Origin: Rhodobacter sp. NTK016B
Lineage (GTDB): Bacteria > Pseudomonadota > Alphaproteobacteria > Rhodobacterales > Rhodobacteraceae
DNA length: 58,139 nt
Assembly: GCF_017303295.1 (NCBI RefSeq)
Contig: NZ_JAFKOK010000021.1
Coordinates: 1-58,139, forward strand
Reading direction: 5' to 3'
This document shows, piece by piece, positions 25,738-34,956 of the stretch. The notes under the pieces are model-generated. The model was not told the origin of the DNA, made no database searches, and saw only the letters and a list, made by a program, of their open reading frames with translations. Each line of letters begins with the position of its first letter. Positions within the stretch are counted from its first letter, which is position 1. The translations under genes were made by a program, and so were the position numbers.

Positions 25738-27090
25738 TCAGCCGCGGTAGAATTCGGGATAGGCTTCCATCCCCAGCTCGGCCTTGTCGAGACCCATGAT
25801 CTCGTCTTCTTCCGAGACGCGCAGACCCATGGTCGCTTTCAGGATCAGCCAGACGATGCCCGAAACCACGAAGACGAACACGCCGACGACGATGATCGAG
25901 AAGATCTGACCGAAGAGCGTGGCGTCGGGGTTGGTGATCACCACCGCGAGCGTGCCCCAGATACCGCAGACGAGGTGCACCGGGATGGCGCCGACAACGT
26001 CGTCGATCTTCAGCTTGTCGAGCAGCGGAACGGTCAGCACGACCAGAACACCACCGAAGGCGCCGATCAGCGTGGCCGAACCCAGCGTCGGGGTCAGCGG
26101 TTCGGCGGTGATCGACACCAGACCCGCCAGAGCGCCGTTCAGCACCATGGTAAGGTCAGGCTTCTTGTAGATGAGCTGCGTCAGGATCAGCGCGGCGATG
26201 GCGCCACCGGCAGCGGCCGTGTTGGTGTTCGAGAAGATGCGCGAGATGTCGGCGACGTTGGCGGCGGTGTCCATGTAGAGCTGCGAACCACCGTTGAAGC
26301 CAAACCAGCCGAGCCACAGGATGAACGTACCCAGCGTGGCGAGGGTCAGGTTCGAGCCCGGCATCGGGTTGATCTTGCCGTCCTTGTACTTGCCCAGACG
26401 CGGACCGAGGATCAGCGCACCGGCCAGAGCCGCCCAGCCGCCGACCGAGTGCACGACGGTCGAACCGGCGAAGTCGAGGAAGCCGTAATCGGCGTCAAGG
26501 AAGCCACCGCCCCATTTCCACGACGCCTGGATCGGGTAGATGAAGCCCGTCAGGATGATCGTGAAGATCAGGAACGGCCACAGCTTGATCCGCTCGGCCA
26601 GCGTGCCCGAAACGATCGAGGCCGTGGTGGCGCAGAACATCAGCTGGAAGAAGAAGTCCGAGCCGACCGAGGCATAGGTCAGGTCGGTATCGGTCTCGGC
26701 GAGGCCGACAGGCTCAAGCCCGGTCAGGCCGAAAGCGCCCAGCATCCCCGGGATGGTCCAGGCGTCGCCCGGATACATCAGGTTATAGCCGACGAGATAG
26801 TACATGACGGCGGCGAAAGCGAAGAGCGACACGTTCTTGAGCGACTGCATCGTGACGTTCTTCGAGCGCACGAGGCCCGCTTCGAGCATCGAGAAGCCCG
26901 CCGCCATCCACATGACCAGGAAACCGGCCACGAGGAACATGAAGGTGGTCAAGATATAGCCGATTTCCTCGTTCGGCGGTGTCATGTCGACCTCGACGGC
27001 GACATCCGCCACGGTCGTGTCCTGAGCGTAGAGCGCAAGCGGCACAGAAGCCACCAGCGCCGCCAGGGGAAGGATTTTCTTAAAGTCCAT
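25738..27090 (-). CDS. amtB: Ammonium transporter AmtB
   Basis: A 450-aa membrane channel with a cleavable signal (residues 1-22, ending ALYAQ) and 11 expected helices. Recognisable family segments: AGFSMLEAGLVRSKN, DFAGSTVVHSVGGWAALAG with the first pore His, and GAIPVHLVCGIWG with the second. It conducts NH3/NH4+ under nitrogen limitation. The C-terminal tail EEDEIMGLDKAELGMEAYPEF is the region that binds GlnK. The ATG at 27090 follows a GTG by one codon. It lies 28 bp downstream of glnK, the classical operon order. Confidence 0.97.
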   Translation of the reverse strand: MDFKKILPLAALVASVPLALYAQDTTVADVAVEVDMTPPNEEIGYILTTFMFLVAGFLVMWMAAGFSMLEAGLVRSKNVTMQSLKNVSLFAFAAVMYYLVGYNLMYPGDAWTIPGMLGAFGLTGLEPVGLAETDTDLTYASVGSDFFFQLMFCATTASIVSGTLAERIKLWPFLIFTIILTGFIYPIQASWKWGGGFLDADYGFLDFAGSTVVHSVGGWAALAGALILGPRLGKYKDGKINPMPGSNLTLATLGTFILWLGWFGFNGGSQLYMDTAANVADISRIFSNTNTAAAGGAIAALILTQLIYKKPDLTMVLNGALAGLVSITAEPLTPTLGSATLIGAFGGVLVVLTVPLLDKLKIDDVVGAIPVHLVCGIWGTLAVVITNPDATLFGQIFSIIVVGVFVFVVSGIVWLILKATMGLRVSEEDEIMGLDKAELGMEAYPEFYRG

Positions 27091-27118
27091 CACGGTGTGT
27101 TCCCTTGTTCCCTACCAC

Positions 27119-27457
27119 TTAAAGCGCGTCGTCGCCGGCTTCGCCGGTGCGCACGCGTGTCGCTTGCTGCAGATCCAGCACGAAGACCTTGCCGTCGCCG
27201 ATCTTTCCGGTGCGCGCCGTGCGCGACAGGGTCTCGACGACTTCGTCAGCCAGGCTGTCCGGAACGGCGATTTCCAGTTTGACCTTCGGAACGAAGTTCA
27301 CGGCGTATTCCGCACCGCGATAGATCTCGGTGTGACCCGACTGCGTTCCAAAGCCCTTGATCTCGGTGACCATCAGGCCGCGGACGCCGATGGCGGTGAG
27401 CGCCTCGCGCACCTCCTCCAGCTTGAACGGCTTGATCGCTGCAATGATATACTTCAC
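27119..27457 (-). CDS. glnK: Nitrogen regulatory protein PII (GlnK)
   Basis: A 112-aa PII protein, exactly family length, starting with GTG (VKYIIAAIKPFKLEEVREAL). The T-loop HTEIYRGAEY contains Tyr51, the uridylylation site, and the C-terminal TGKIGDGKVFV nucleotide loop is intact. It senses 2-oxoglutarate and ATP/ADP and blocks AmtB when nitrogen is plentiful. AAGGGGG lies 5-11 nt before the GTG. An upstream in-frame ATG would add 33 non-homologous residues. No well-spaced sigma-54 promoter was found in its leader. Confidence 0.97.
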   Translation of the reverse strand: MKYIIAAIKPFKLEEVREALTAIGVRGLMVTEIKGFGTQSGHTEIYRGAEYAVNFVPKVKLEIAVPDSLADEVVETLSRTARTGKIGDGKVFVLDLQQATRVRTGEAGDDAL

Positions 27458-27739
27458 GTGTGCCCCCTTATTGCGGTCCCGGTGCGCCCTGAACGGGGCG
27501 CGTCCTGCGCTCATAGCGCTCAGAAAGTGGGCCGGGCGCAACGCATCGATGGGCAAGAAGTCGCCGTGAATCCGGCAAAACTGCTCAAAAAATGAACAAA
27601 TGGGCGCGCGTGATTAAAAAATGTGCGTATCACGAAGGCGAATCGCAGTGTTTCCGCACGCTGACAATCCTCTTGTCGGGGGGTATGTTACGCGACACGA
27701 AGAAGCGGAACATAAGACGGAACACGGGCAGGCTCGCGC

Positions 27740-29968
27740 ATGGCATCGAACGGAACTCGGCGTCCTCCATTGGTCGCGGACAGGCGAACGCCTGCCGCGC
27801 GGCCCCAGGCCACGGCCCGCAGAGCGACGGGCAGCGGGAAAAGCGGTGGCTCTGGCGGCGGCAAGGGTGGCGGGCGCGGGCGCAGCGGCGGTGGCGGCGG
27901 ACGCCCCCCGCGCAAGCCCGGCAATCCGATCCTGCGGTTCCTGCGCAACATCCTGAGATTCATCTGGCGGATCGTCTGGGGCTTCACCTGGCGGATGACG
28001 CTGGTGGTCACGCTCGTGATGGCGGTGGCGACGGGGTATTTCTATACCACGCTGCCTGACAACGTGAACGCGCTGCTCGACGGGCGCGCGCGCGGCTCGG
28101 TGACGATGCGCGACGCCGATGGCGAAGTCTTCGCGTGGCGCGGCGAGTCCTTTGGTGGCTTTACCCATGCGTCCGAGGTCTCCGAGCATCTGCGCAACGC
28201 CGTGGTCGCGTCGGAAGACCGGCGCTTCTATTGGCATTTCGGCGTCAGCCCGCGCGGTATCGCCGGTGCGATTGCCTCGAATATCGCGGCCGGGCGGGGG
28301 CCGTTCCGGGGCGCGGGCGGTTCGACGCTGACGCAGCAGGTGGCCAAGCTTCTGTGTCTGGGTCAGGATTTCGACCCCGATCAATGGGCCGACGAGGCCG
28401 CGTACGAGGCCGATTGCCGCGAGGGCACGATCTGGCGGAAGATCCAGGAGCTGCCCTATGCCTTCGCGCTCGAGCTGCATTACAGCAAGAACGAAATCCT
28501 CTCGATCTATCTGAACCGCGCCTTCCTCGGCGCCAGCTCGCGCGGGTTCGAAGCCGCAGCCGAGCGCTATTTCGGTGTCTCGGCGCATGATCTGAACCCG
28601 CAGCAATCGGCGATGCTGGCGGGCCTTTTGCCCGCGCCCAGCTATTACGCACCGACCCGCAACCTGCAGCGCGCGCAGAACCGCGCCGCCGTGGTGCTGG
28701 GGCTGATGCACGATCAGGGCTACCTGACGGACGAGCAATACGACCGCGCGCGCGCCAACCCGGCAACGCTGCACGAAGCGGCGGAAAGCCATATCGGCGG
28801 CTATTTCGCCGATTGGGTGATGCAGACCGGCCCGGCCTATCTGACGCGCGACACGACCGAGGACGTGGTTATCCAGACGACGCTGGACCAGCGCATCCAG
28901 CAGGCGGCCGAGGACGCGGTCGCGGCCGTGTTCGACGCGCAGGTGCGCGACGATTCCGAAGCCGAAGCGGCGGTGGTGGTGATGTCCGCCGACGGTGCCG
29001 TGCGGGCGATGGTCGGCGGGCGCAGCTATACGGTGGGCGGCTTCAACCGGGCCTTCATGGCGCGGCGACAGACGGGCTCGGCCTTCAAGCCCTTCGTTTA
29101 TGCGCTGGCAATGGATGACGGCTACCAGCCCTTCGACATGGTCGAGGACGCGCCACTGACGATCACCGTGCCCGGATCGGGCCCGTGGTCGCCGCGCAAT
29201 TACAGCAACAACTTCCTTGGCATGATGACCCTGGCCGAGGCGCTGGCACGCTCGCAGAACATTCCCGCCGTGCGGATTTCCGAAGCGATGGGGCGCGAAA
29301 GGGTGCGGCAGGCCGCGAATGCGTTCGGGCTGGATTCGGACATGGCCGAAGGGCCTGCGCTGGCGCTCGGGGCGTCGGAATCGACGCTTCTGGACATGAC
29401 GGCGGCCTATGCAGGGATCCTGAACGGCGGCAGTTCGGTGCGGCCTTACGGTTTCACCTCGCTCACGCTCGCCGGGGAATCGGCGCCGCTGATGACGATC
29501 GGTTCGGGCATCGGCGAGCGGGTGATCTCCGAGGACGCGGCGCAGCGGCTGATCTGGATGATGCATCAGGTGATCGTTGCCGATTACGGCACCGGCCGTC
29601 GTGCACGTCTGCCCGACGGACGCGAGGCGGCGGGCAAGACCGGCACCACGACCAGCGCGCGCGATGCGTGGTTCGTGGGCTTCACGGCGGATTTCGTCGT
29701 CGGTGTCTGGATGGGCAATGACGACAACGCGCCGCTGACCGGGGTCACCGGGGGCGGGCTGCCCGCCGAGATCTGGCGCGAGACGATGGTGCGGATCAAT
29801 CAGAACGTGCCGCTGCACCCGCTGCCGATGATCGTGCCACGCCAGCCCAACGCCGATCTCGAACCGCCGACCACGCGCGGCACGCCGGGTACGCAGGTCA
29901 GGGGCAGCGGCGGCTCGCTGGGTGACGCGATCAGCGATCTTCTGGGCGGTATTCTGGGCGGCAACTGA
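27740..29968 (+). CDS. Class A penicillin-binding protein (transglycosylase-transpeptidase)
   Basis: A 742-aa bifunctional peptidoglycan synthase. Residues 1-60 are a basic Gly/Ser/Arg-rich cytoplasmic tail, and 83-103 the single membrane anchor. The GT51 transglycosylase follows with catalytic Glu159 (ASEDRRFYWHFG) and GGSTLTQQVAK (193-203). The transpeptidase domain has Ser447-x-x-Lys450 (GSAFKPF), SQN (505-507) and KTG (633-635). It polymerises and crosslinks cell wall in the periplasm. Length fits a compact PBP1a/1b-type. The C-terminus ends in a short Gly-rich tail. A strong terminator follows. Confidence 0.95.
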   Translation: MASNGTRRPPLVADRRTPAARPQATARRATGSGKSGGSGGGKGGGRGRSGGGGGRPPRKPGNPILRFLRNILRFIWRIVWGFTWRMTLVVTLVMAVATGYFYTTLPDNVNALLDGRARGSVTMRDADGEVFAWRGESFGGFTHASEVSEHLRNAVVASEDRRFYWHFGVSPRGIAGAIASNIAAGRGPFRGAGGSTLTQQVAKLLCLGQDFDPDQWADEAAYEADCREGTIWRKIQELPYAFALELHYSKNEILSIYLNRAFLGASSRGFEAAAERYFGVSAHDLNPQQSAMLAGLLPAPSYYAPTRNLQRAQNRAAVVLGLMHDQGYLTDEQYDRARANPATLHEAAESHIGGYFADWVMQTGPAYLTRDTTEDVVIQTTLDQRIQQAAEDAVAAVFDAQVRDDSEAEAAVVVMSADGAVRAMVGGRSYTVGGFNRAFMARRQTGSAFKPFVYALAMDDGYQPFDMVEDAPLTITVPGSGPWSPRNYSNNFLGMMTLAEALARSQNIPAVRISEAMGRERVRQAANAFGLDSDMAEGPALALGASESTLLDMTAAYAGILNGGSSVRPYGFTSLTLAGESAPLMTIGSGIGERVISEDAAQRLIWMMHQVIVADYGTGRRARLPDGREAAGKTGTTTSARDAWFVGFTADFVVGVWMGNDDNAPLTGVTGGGLPAEIWRETMVRINQNVPLHPLPMIVPRQPNADLEPPTTRGTPGTQVRGSGGSLGDAISDLLGGILGGN

Positions 29969-29969
29969 C

Positions 29970-30008
29970 AAAAAGGCCCGCACCGGGAAACGGTGCGGGC
30001 CTTTTTTT
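29970..30008 (+). terminator. Rho-independent terminator after PBP gene
   Basis: Stem AAAAGGCCCGCACCG / CGGTGCGGGCCTTTT with a GGAAA loop and a run of seven or more T, just after the stop codon. The A-run also allows use from the minus strand. Confidence 0.88.
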
Positions 30009-30073
30009 CGTTCAGAGGATGCATCACGCGGAGGCGGCTCAGTCAGAACCGGCATCGCCAGACCGGCGCAGGG

Positions 30074-30691
30074 CTATCCCGCTCTACGCAGGTCCTGAAT
30101 CATCGCGTCGATATTGCCGCCGCGCCGTTCCAGCAGCGTGCCGATTTCCTGCCGTTCGGCGGCCAGCACGTTCACCCCGTCAATGATGATATTGACGAAA
30201 AGGGGGCGCCCTGAGCGATCCGAGACGTGCCAGAGCACGGTAAACGGCGCCTCGCCGCGCATCAGCATGGTCGAGCGCACCTCGATCACCGACTGCACCT
30301 GACGCGCGCCTTCGACTTGCGTGGTGGCACCGATGAAGCTGCGGAATTGGCGGCCGTATTTGCGCGCCAGATAGCTGCGGAAAGCGTCGGTAAAGGCCGA
30401 AAGCTGCGCTGCGGAAGCCGCGCGCGCGGGCGGCCCCAGCGCCGAGCGTGCGATCACCGGCACATCGGCATAGCGGCTGAACAGCGTCTCGAACCGCGCG
30501 ATCATCTGCGGCTCGGAGCCGCCGGAATTGATGATGCTCTGCACCTCGGCCATCACCTCGCCGATCAGCGACGATGCCTGGCCCTGGCTCAGCGCTCGGG
30601 CGGGGTTGGGGATCAGAGGCAGCGCGGCAGTGGCGGCAAAACCGGCCAGAAGCGCGCGGCGGGTCGGGTCAGAAATCGGCGTATGGGTCAA
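30074..30691 (-). CDS. mlaC: MlaC-type phospholipid-binding ABC substrate protein
   Basis: A 205-aa periplasmic protein of the MlaC/Ttg2D family, which shuttles phospholipids between the outer-membrane lipoprotein MlaA and an inner-membrane MlaFEDB importer. A twin-arginine-like signal (TRRALLAGFAATAALPLIP) is at the N-terminus. The core has FTDAFRSYLARKYGRQF and a later LFVNIIIDGVN strand. I chose the TTG at 30691: GGAGGA lies 5-10 nt upstream and the Tat-like signal is then N-terminal. It overlaps the mlaA 3' end by 23 nt in another frame. No mlaFEDB genes are nearby. Confidence 0.85.
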   Translation of the reverse strand: MTHTPISDPTRRALLAGFAATAALPLIPNPARALSQGQASSLIGEVMAEVQSIINSGGSEPQMIARFETLFSRYADVPVIARSALGPPARAASAAQLSAFTDAFRSYLARKYGRQFRSFIGATTQVEGARQVQSVIEVRSTMLMRGEAPFTVLWHVSDRSGRPLFVNIIIDGVNVLAAERQEIGTLLERRGGNIDAMIQDLRRAG

Positions 30692-31406
30692 TGAAGTCCT
30701 CCTCGGCGTCGCTGCCCAGATGATAGCGCCTCGTCTGCAGATAGAGGAGACGCGCCTGCGCATAAGGATCGGCCGTGTTGATCACATTCGCGTCGAGCAG
30801 CTCGGAATATTCGCCCGCTTCGGCCACGCGACCGGCCAGCCTTGCCGCCGTGGCATAGGCCGCCTCGTCGGGTGCAAGCGCGTAGCGCAACGGATTTATG
30901 GCGATATCGACGATACGCCCGAAGGCGTCGCGCTGGGTGGTCGGGCCGATCACCGGCAGCACCATGTAGGGACCCTCGGCCGCGCCCCAGCGATACATCG
31001 TCTCGCCGAAATCGGTGCGCCGTCCATAGACGCCGGCGCGGGTTGCCGGGTCGAACAGACCGCCCAGACCCACCGTGGTATTGATCACCAGACGCACGGT
31101 ATTCTCGGCCGCGCGATCCGGGCGGATCTGCAGCAAGTCATTGAGAATGACCGAAGGCAGCCCGAGATTGGCGCCGAAATTGCTGACCATCCGGCGCACC
31201 GGGCCGGGCTGCGCGGGGGCCTCGGCCTCGTCTTCCGCATCGCCCGGCGTGATCGCCTGAGCCAGCGCGAGATTGTTGTCGAACCACGCGCGGTTGGTCG
31301 ATTCGTACGGGTCGCTGTAGCCGCTCTCGGACGGCCCGAGCGGGCTGCATCCGGCCAGAAGCAAAACAGTGATCGCAACCGCTGCACCAAGTCTGGGTCT
31401 GGTCAT
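30669..31406 (-). CDS. mlaA: MlaA (VacJ) outer-membrane lipoprotein
   Basis: A 245-aa lipoprotein. The lipobox LLAGC places the lipidated Cys at residue 20. Family segments YESTNRAWFDNN, INTTVGLGGLFDPA, DFGETMYRWG and YMVLPVIGPTTQRD are clear. MlaA removes misplaced phospholipids from the outer leaflet. The gene precedes and overlaps the MlaC gene, a common partial mla arrangement in alphaproteobacteria. The mature N-terminal region carries an acidic insertion (AEDEAEAPAQPG). Confidence 0.93.
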   Translation of the reverse strand: MTRPRLGAAVAITVLLLAGCSPLGPSESGYSDPYESTNRAWFDNNLALAQAITPGDAEDEAEAPAQPGPVRRMVSNFGANLGLPSVILNDLLQIRPDRAAENTVRLVINTTVGLGGLFDPATRAGVYGRRTDFGETMYRWGAAEGPYMVLPVIGPTTQRDAFGRIVDIAINPLRYALAPDEAAYATAARLAGRVAEAGEYSELLDANVINTADPYAQARLLYLQTRRYHLGSDAEEDFIDPYADF

Positions 31407-31473
31407 GTCGTTCCTCCTGGGAATTTACCGGATGCGAACATCTTCCGCTTAGAGGTGTCTTAAAAGGGGAAGG

Positions 31474-31485
31474 TTACAAGTGTAA
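31474..31485. promoter_or_regulatory. Palindrome in divergent mlaA / type I secretion promoter
   Basis: TTACA-AG-TGTAA, perfect 5-bp arms, inside the 106-bp divergent interval and 28 bp before the ABC gene start. It could bind a dimeric regulator; no regulator gene is adjacent. Confidence 0.3.
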
Positions 31486-31512
31486 ACGCACTTTCCCACG
31501 TGTTGGGGTACC

Positions 31513-33219
31513 ATGATGCCGAACAGTATCACGGCAGGCAACTGGACGTCGAAAACGCGCGCCTTGTGGGGCGCGGCGCTGGGTTTTGGGGCGGTTTCGA
31601 ACCTTCTTGTCCTGACCGGGCCTATTTTCATGCTGCAGGTCTATGACCGGGTCCTGACCGGACGCTCGGCGGCGACGCTGCTGGTGCTGTTCACGCTGGT
31701 CGCCTTCCTGTTCGCGATGATGGCCGGGATCGATACGGCCCGCTCGCAATTGCTGGCCCGGGTCGGTGCGCGCATCCGTCACGAACTGGAAGAACGGGTC
31801 TTCGAAGCCAGCCTGCGTGCCCGGCTGCGCGATCCGCCCGATCCGCGCGCGGCGGTGGCGATGCAGGATCTCGACACGATCCAGCGGGTGCTGGGCTCGT
31901 CGCTGGCGCTGGCGCTGCTCGATCTGCCCTGGACGCTGCTGTTCCTGCTGCTTTTGTACTTCGTTCACCCTTTGCTGGGATGGCTGGCACTGGGCGGCGG
32001 CTTGGCGCTGGCGCTGATGGCGGTGTCGGGGCATCTGCAGCAACGCAAGCTTCTGGGCAATGCGCGGATGCAATCGAATGCCGCCGACCGGCTGCAGATC
32101 GCGATCGAGGCGCAGGGCGGCGACCGCGTTGCCGCGCTGACGCCCGAAGTGCTGGCGCGCTGGCGCGATTACCGGCGCGATTCGCTCTCGGCGCTGTTGC
32201 GCACCGCCGACCGCTCGGTGCGCTCGACCGCTCTGGCCCGCACGTTCCGGCTGTTCCTGCAATCGGCGACGCTGGCGCTGGGCGCGTGGCTGGTGCTGGA
32301 CGATCAGTTGTCGGCGGGCCTGATGGTGGGCTCGTCGATCCTGCTGGGCCGCGCGTTGGCACCGGTCGAACAGCTTGCCGCGCATTGGGGCTCGCTGCAC
32401 GTCGCGTTCAGCGGCTGGCGGCGGCTCGATTCCTTTCTGCGCGCCACGGGCCGCGCGGTCGAGCCGGTCGACGCCCCGGTCAGCGGGATGCTCTCGGTGC
32501 GCGGGCTGATTGTCGTACCGCAGGGCCGCCGCGAAGCGGTGCTGCGGATCAACGGCTTCTCGGTCCCGCCGGGCACGGCTTTGGGCGTGATCGGGCCAGG
32601 CGGATCGGGCAAGAGCCTGTTCGCGCGCGTGCTGGCCGGCGCGGTGCCGCCCTCGGCCGGGGTCATGCGGCTGGGCGAGGTATCGCTGGCGCGGGTGCCG
32701 ATCACCCGCATCGGCTACCTGCCCCAGCGCTTCGATCTGCTTCCCGGTACGGTCGGCGAAGCGATCTCGCGCCACGATCCCGATGCCACGCAAGACGAGA
32801 TCGAGGCCGCCGCCCGACTCGCCGGCGTGCATGGCGCGATCGTCAACCTGCCCGACGGCTACAACACATCGACTGAACCCGATGTCGCGCATATGTCAGG
32901 GGGCATGATGCAGCGCATCGGGCTGGCCCGCGCGTTCTACAAAGACCCGGTGCTGGTGGTTCTGGACGAACCCGCCGCCAATCTCGACGCTGACGGGCTG
33001 AGCGCCTTCAACGCCGCCGTGCGTGCGCTGAAAGATCGCGGGGCGGTGGTGGTGGTGACGGCTCTGCGCCCGACTTCGGTCTCGGAATGCGACGATCTTC
33101 TGGTGCTCGACAGCGGCATCCAGACCGGCTTCGGCCCGCGCGACATCATCCTGCGCGAGATGGTGCGCAATCACATGGCGGTCGTCGGGCAGGGCGGGGG
33201 GCCGCGGCGCCATGACTGA
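31513..33219 (+). CDS. Type I secretion ABC transporter (PrtD-like permease/ATPase)
   Basis: A 568-aa half-transporter. Membrane domain at residues 20-310 with VLTGPIFMLQVYDRVL, a hallmark of PrtD/HlyB-type exporters without the C39 domain. ATPase domain has Walker A GPGGSGKS (361-368), signature MSGGM (461-465, where most have LSGGQ) and Walker B VLVVLDEP. It exports RTX-type proteins in one step together with the adjacent HlyD adaptor (8-nt overlap) and an unlinked TolC. No substrate gene is adjacent; the RTX protein at 17.1 kb is one candidate. Confidence 0.9.
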   Translation: MMPNSITAGNWTSKTRALWGAALGFGAVSNLLVLTGPIFMLQVYDRVLTGRSAATLLVLFTLVAFLFAMMAGIDTARSQLLARVGARIRHELEERVFEASLRARLRDPPDPRAAVAMQDLDTIQRVLGSSLALALLDLPWTLLFLLLLYFVHPLLGWLALGGGLALALMAVSGHLQQRKLLGNARMQSNAADRLQIAIEAQGGDRVAALTPEVLARWRDYRRDSLSALLRTADRSVRSTALARTFRLFLQSATLALGAWLVLDDQLSAGLMVGSSILLGRALAPVEQLAAHWGSLHVAFSGWRRLDSFLRATGRAVEPVDAPVSGMLSVRGLIVVPQGRREAVLRINGFSVPPGTALGVIGPGGSGKSLFARVLAGAVPPSAGVMRLGEVSLARVPITRIGYLPQRFDLLPGTVGEAISRHDPDATQDEIEAAARLAGVHGAIVNLPDGYNTSTEPDVAHMSGGMMQRIGLARAFYKDPVLVVLDEPAANLDADGLSAFNAAVRALKDRGAVVVVTALRPTSVSECDDLLVLDSGIQTGFGPRDIILREMVRNHMAVVGQGGGPRRHD

Positions 33220-34510
33220 CCGACAGGACGTCGCCGAAATGGATCCGCGCGGCCCCTTCGTTCTGGGCCTGACGTCATGCGCGGTGCTTGTGCTGGGGCT
33301 GGCGGGATGGGCGGCGAAGGCCGCGATCACCTCGGCGGTGGTGGCGATCGGCACGGTCGCGGTCGCGCCCTACAGCCACCCGGTGCAGCATGTTCAGGGG
33401 GGCGTGATCGAGGCGGTCTACGTGCAAGAAGGGCAGGAGGTCGGGGCGGGCGATCTTCTGGTTCGGCTCGACGGGTCCGACTTGCGCGCGGCGCTCGACC
33501 CGGTCGAACAGCAGATCGTCGAGGCTGAGGCGCGGCTCGTTCGCCTTCGGGCCGAGCGCGACGGGCTGGATTTCCCCACCGTCACGCTCGATGAGATGCG
33601 CGACCGCGCCCGCATCGCCGCGCTGGGCGCGCAGCTTCGGCTCTATGATGCGCGCCGCGACACGTTCGAGCGCCAGCAATCGCAGCTGCACGAAAGGCGG
33701 CGGCAGGCCGAGGCGCAGCTTCAGGGCCTTATCGATCAGCGCACCGAACTCGCCGCCGAGACCGAGATCCTGCAGACCGAGCTGCGCAACCAAGAGACCC
33801 TACGCGCGCAGGGGCTGGCCGTGGCGTCGCAGGTCACCATGCTGGCCCGCGCCCGTGCCCAGCTGGCGCGCGACCGCGTGGCGCTTAACGCGCTCGAGCA
33901 GGAATTGCGCGGGCAGGTGGCCGAGATCGCCATGCAATCGGCCGCGATGATCGCTGCCAGACGCGAAAGCGCCGAACAGGATTACGCCGATACCGGGCTT
34001 GCGCTGATCGACCTCCATGCCCGCCGCGCGACGCTGCTGGCGCGGCTCGACGCGAACGATCTGCGCGCACCGACCGCAGGCGTGGTCCACCGGCTGGCGC
34101 AACTCGGCCCGCACAGCGTGCTGCGCCCGGCTGAGGAGGTGATGCAGATCGTCACCCCGCCAAGCGATCCGGTCCTGACGGTGCGCGTGCGACCCGACGA
34201 TGTGGACTATATCGGGCTAGGGCAACTGGCCTATCTGCGGTTCCCCGGACTGGCAGGACGCGACCTGCCCGATCTGACAGGGCTGGTGACCAACGTCTCG
34301 GCTGCCAGCTTCGTCGACGAGGCGACGGGCGCCCAGTATTTCCGCGCCGATATCCAGCCTTCGCCGCAGACGCTGGCCGTTCTGGGCCGCGACGCGCTCA
34401 TTCCGGGGATGAGCGTGCAGGCCTTCCTCGCCACCGGCGAACGTACGCCGCTCGCCTATCTGGTCGATCCGCTGCGCGACCATTTCGTGCGCGCCCTGCG
34501 AGAGCCGTGA
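33212..34510 (+). CDS. HlyD-family type I secretion periplasmic adaptor
   Basis: A 432-aa membrane fusion protein. A single N-terminal helix lies at about residues 13-45, followed by HPVQHVQGGVIEAVYVQEGQEV, the biotinyl-lipoyl half-motif. A long coiled-coil hairpin covers about 85-275, then DLRAPTAGVVHRLAQ returns the lipoyl domain, with a beta-barrel and the C-terminal GMSVQAFLATGERTPLAYLVDPL typical of HlyD/PrtE. It bridges the ABC exporter and an outer-membrane TolC. The gene overlaps the ABC gene by 8 nt. A dispersed repeat follows it. Confidence 0.92.
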   Translation: MTDRQDVAEMDPRGPFVLGLTSCAVLVLGLAGWAAKAAITSAVVAIGTVAVAPYSHPVQHVQGGVIEAVYVQEGQEVGAGDLLVRLDGSDLRAALDPVEQQIVEAEARLVRLRAERDGLDFPTVTLDEMRDRARIAALGAQLRLYDARRDTFERQQSQLHERRRQAEAQLQGLIDQRTELAAETEILQTELRNQETLRAQGLAVASQVTMLARARAQLARDRVALNALEQELRGQVAEIAMQSAAMIAARRESAEQDYADTGLALIDLHARRATLLARLDANDLRAPTAGVVHRLAQLGPHSVLRPAEEVMQIVTPPSDPVLTVRVRPDDVDYIGLGQLAYLRFPGLAGRDLPDLTGLVTNVSAASFVDEATGAQYFRADIQPSPQTLAVLGRDALIPGMSVQAFLATGERTPLAYLVDPLRDHFVRALREP

Positions 34511-34956
34511 TTGCCCCCCAACTCTGGCGCGCTAAAGACGCCCGGAGCAGGGGGGCTGTCTGCCCCCCTCGCGCTGACGCGCTCACCCCCCGAGGATACT
34601 TATGGATCAAAGATGCAGGGTTAACAGAGTCTTTACGCCCCATCTTTAATCTCCAAATATCCCAGGGGGTCCGGGGGAGGATCCCCCGGTCCTGTCACCG
34701 GGGTGCGCGCCATCGTCGGGCATCGGGGCGCCGCCTGTGCAGTCCATCAAGTCGCTGCCGATCGGGGGCGGGGCGGGCCAATCCGGGGCTTTTCGAAACC
34801 GGGCAAACGTGCTTTTCTCCGCCGCGACCCGGCGCATGCCGGGAGACGCGGCCGGACCCTGCGATCCGGCCATCACGACCCGCGCCGATCGCTGCCCGGC
34901 GGGCAGCGCGGCCACCCGATTTCGGCACCGTGCCGCGTGCCCAACAGGAGCCTGCC
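34511..34956. other. Intergenic region with repeat module and GC-rich hairpins
   Basis: This 446-bp interval between hlyD and the RidA gene contains repeat copy B and GGGGGATCC-type hairpins (around 34670-34700). Open frames crossing it have no family resemblance. The promoter of the RidA-GDPD pair should lie near its right end, where AGGAG (34946-34950) precedes the ATG. Confidence 0.55.
34550..34669. repeat. Dispersed intergenic repeat, copy B (two facing arms)
   Basis: The plus-oriented module (34550-34615) is GGGGGGCTGTCTGCCCCCC, then a GCGC..GCGC palindrome, CACCCCCC, GAGGATACTTATGGATCAAAGATG. A minus-oriented arm (34641-34669) reads CATCTTTAATCTCCAAATATCC then a G-run. The architecture matches 71-190. 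Confidence 0.6.

Noticed and set aside
27458-27600. A possible sigma-54 promoter (GG..GC) upstream of glnK
   Set aside because: The best match has the GG and GC elements two bases too far apart, so nitrogen control through sigma-54 is not supported here.
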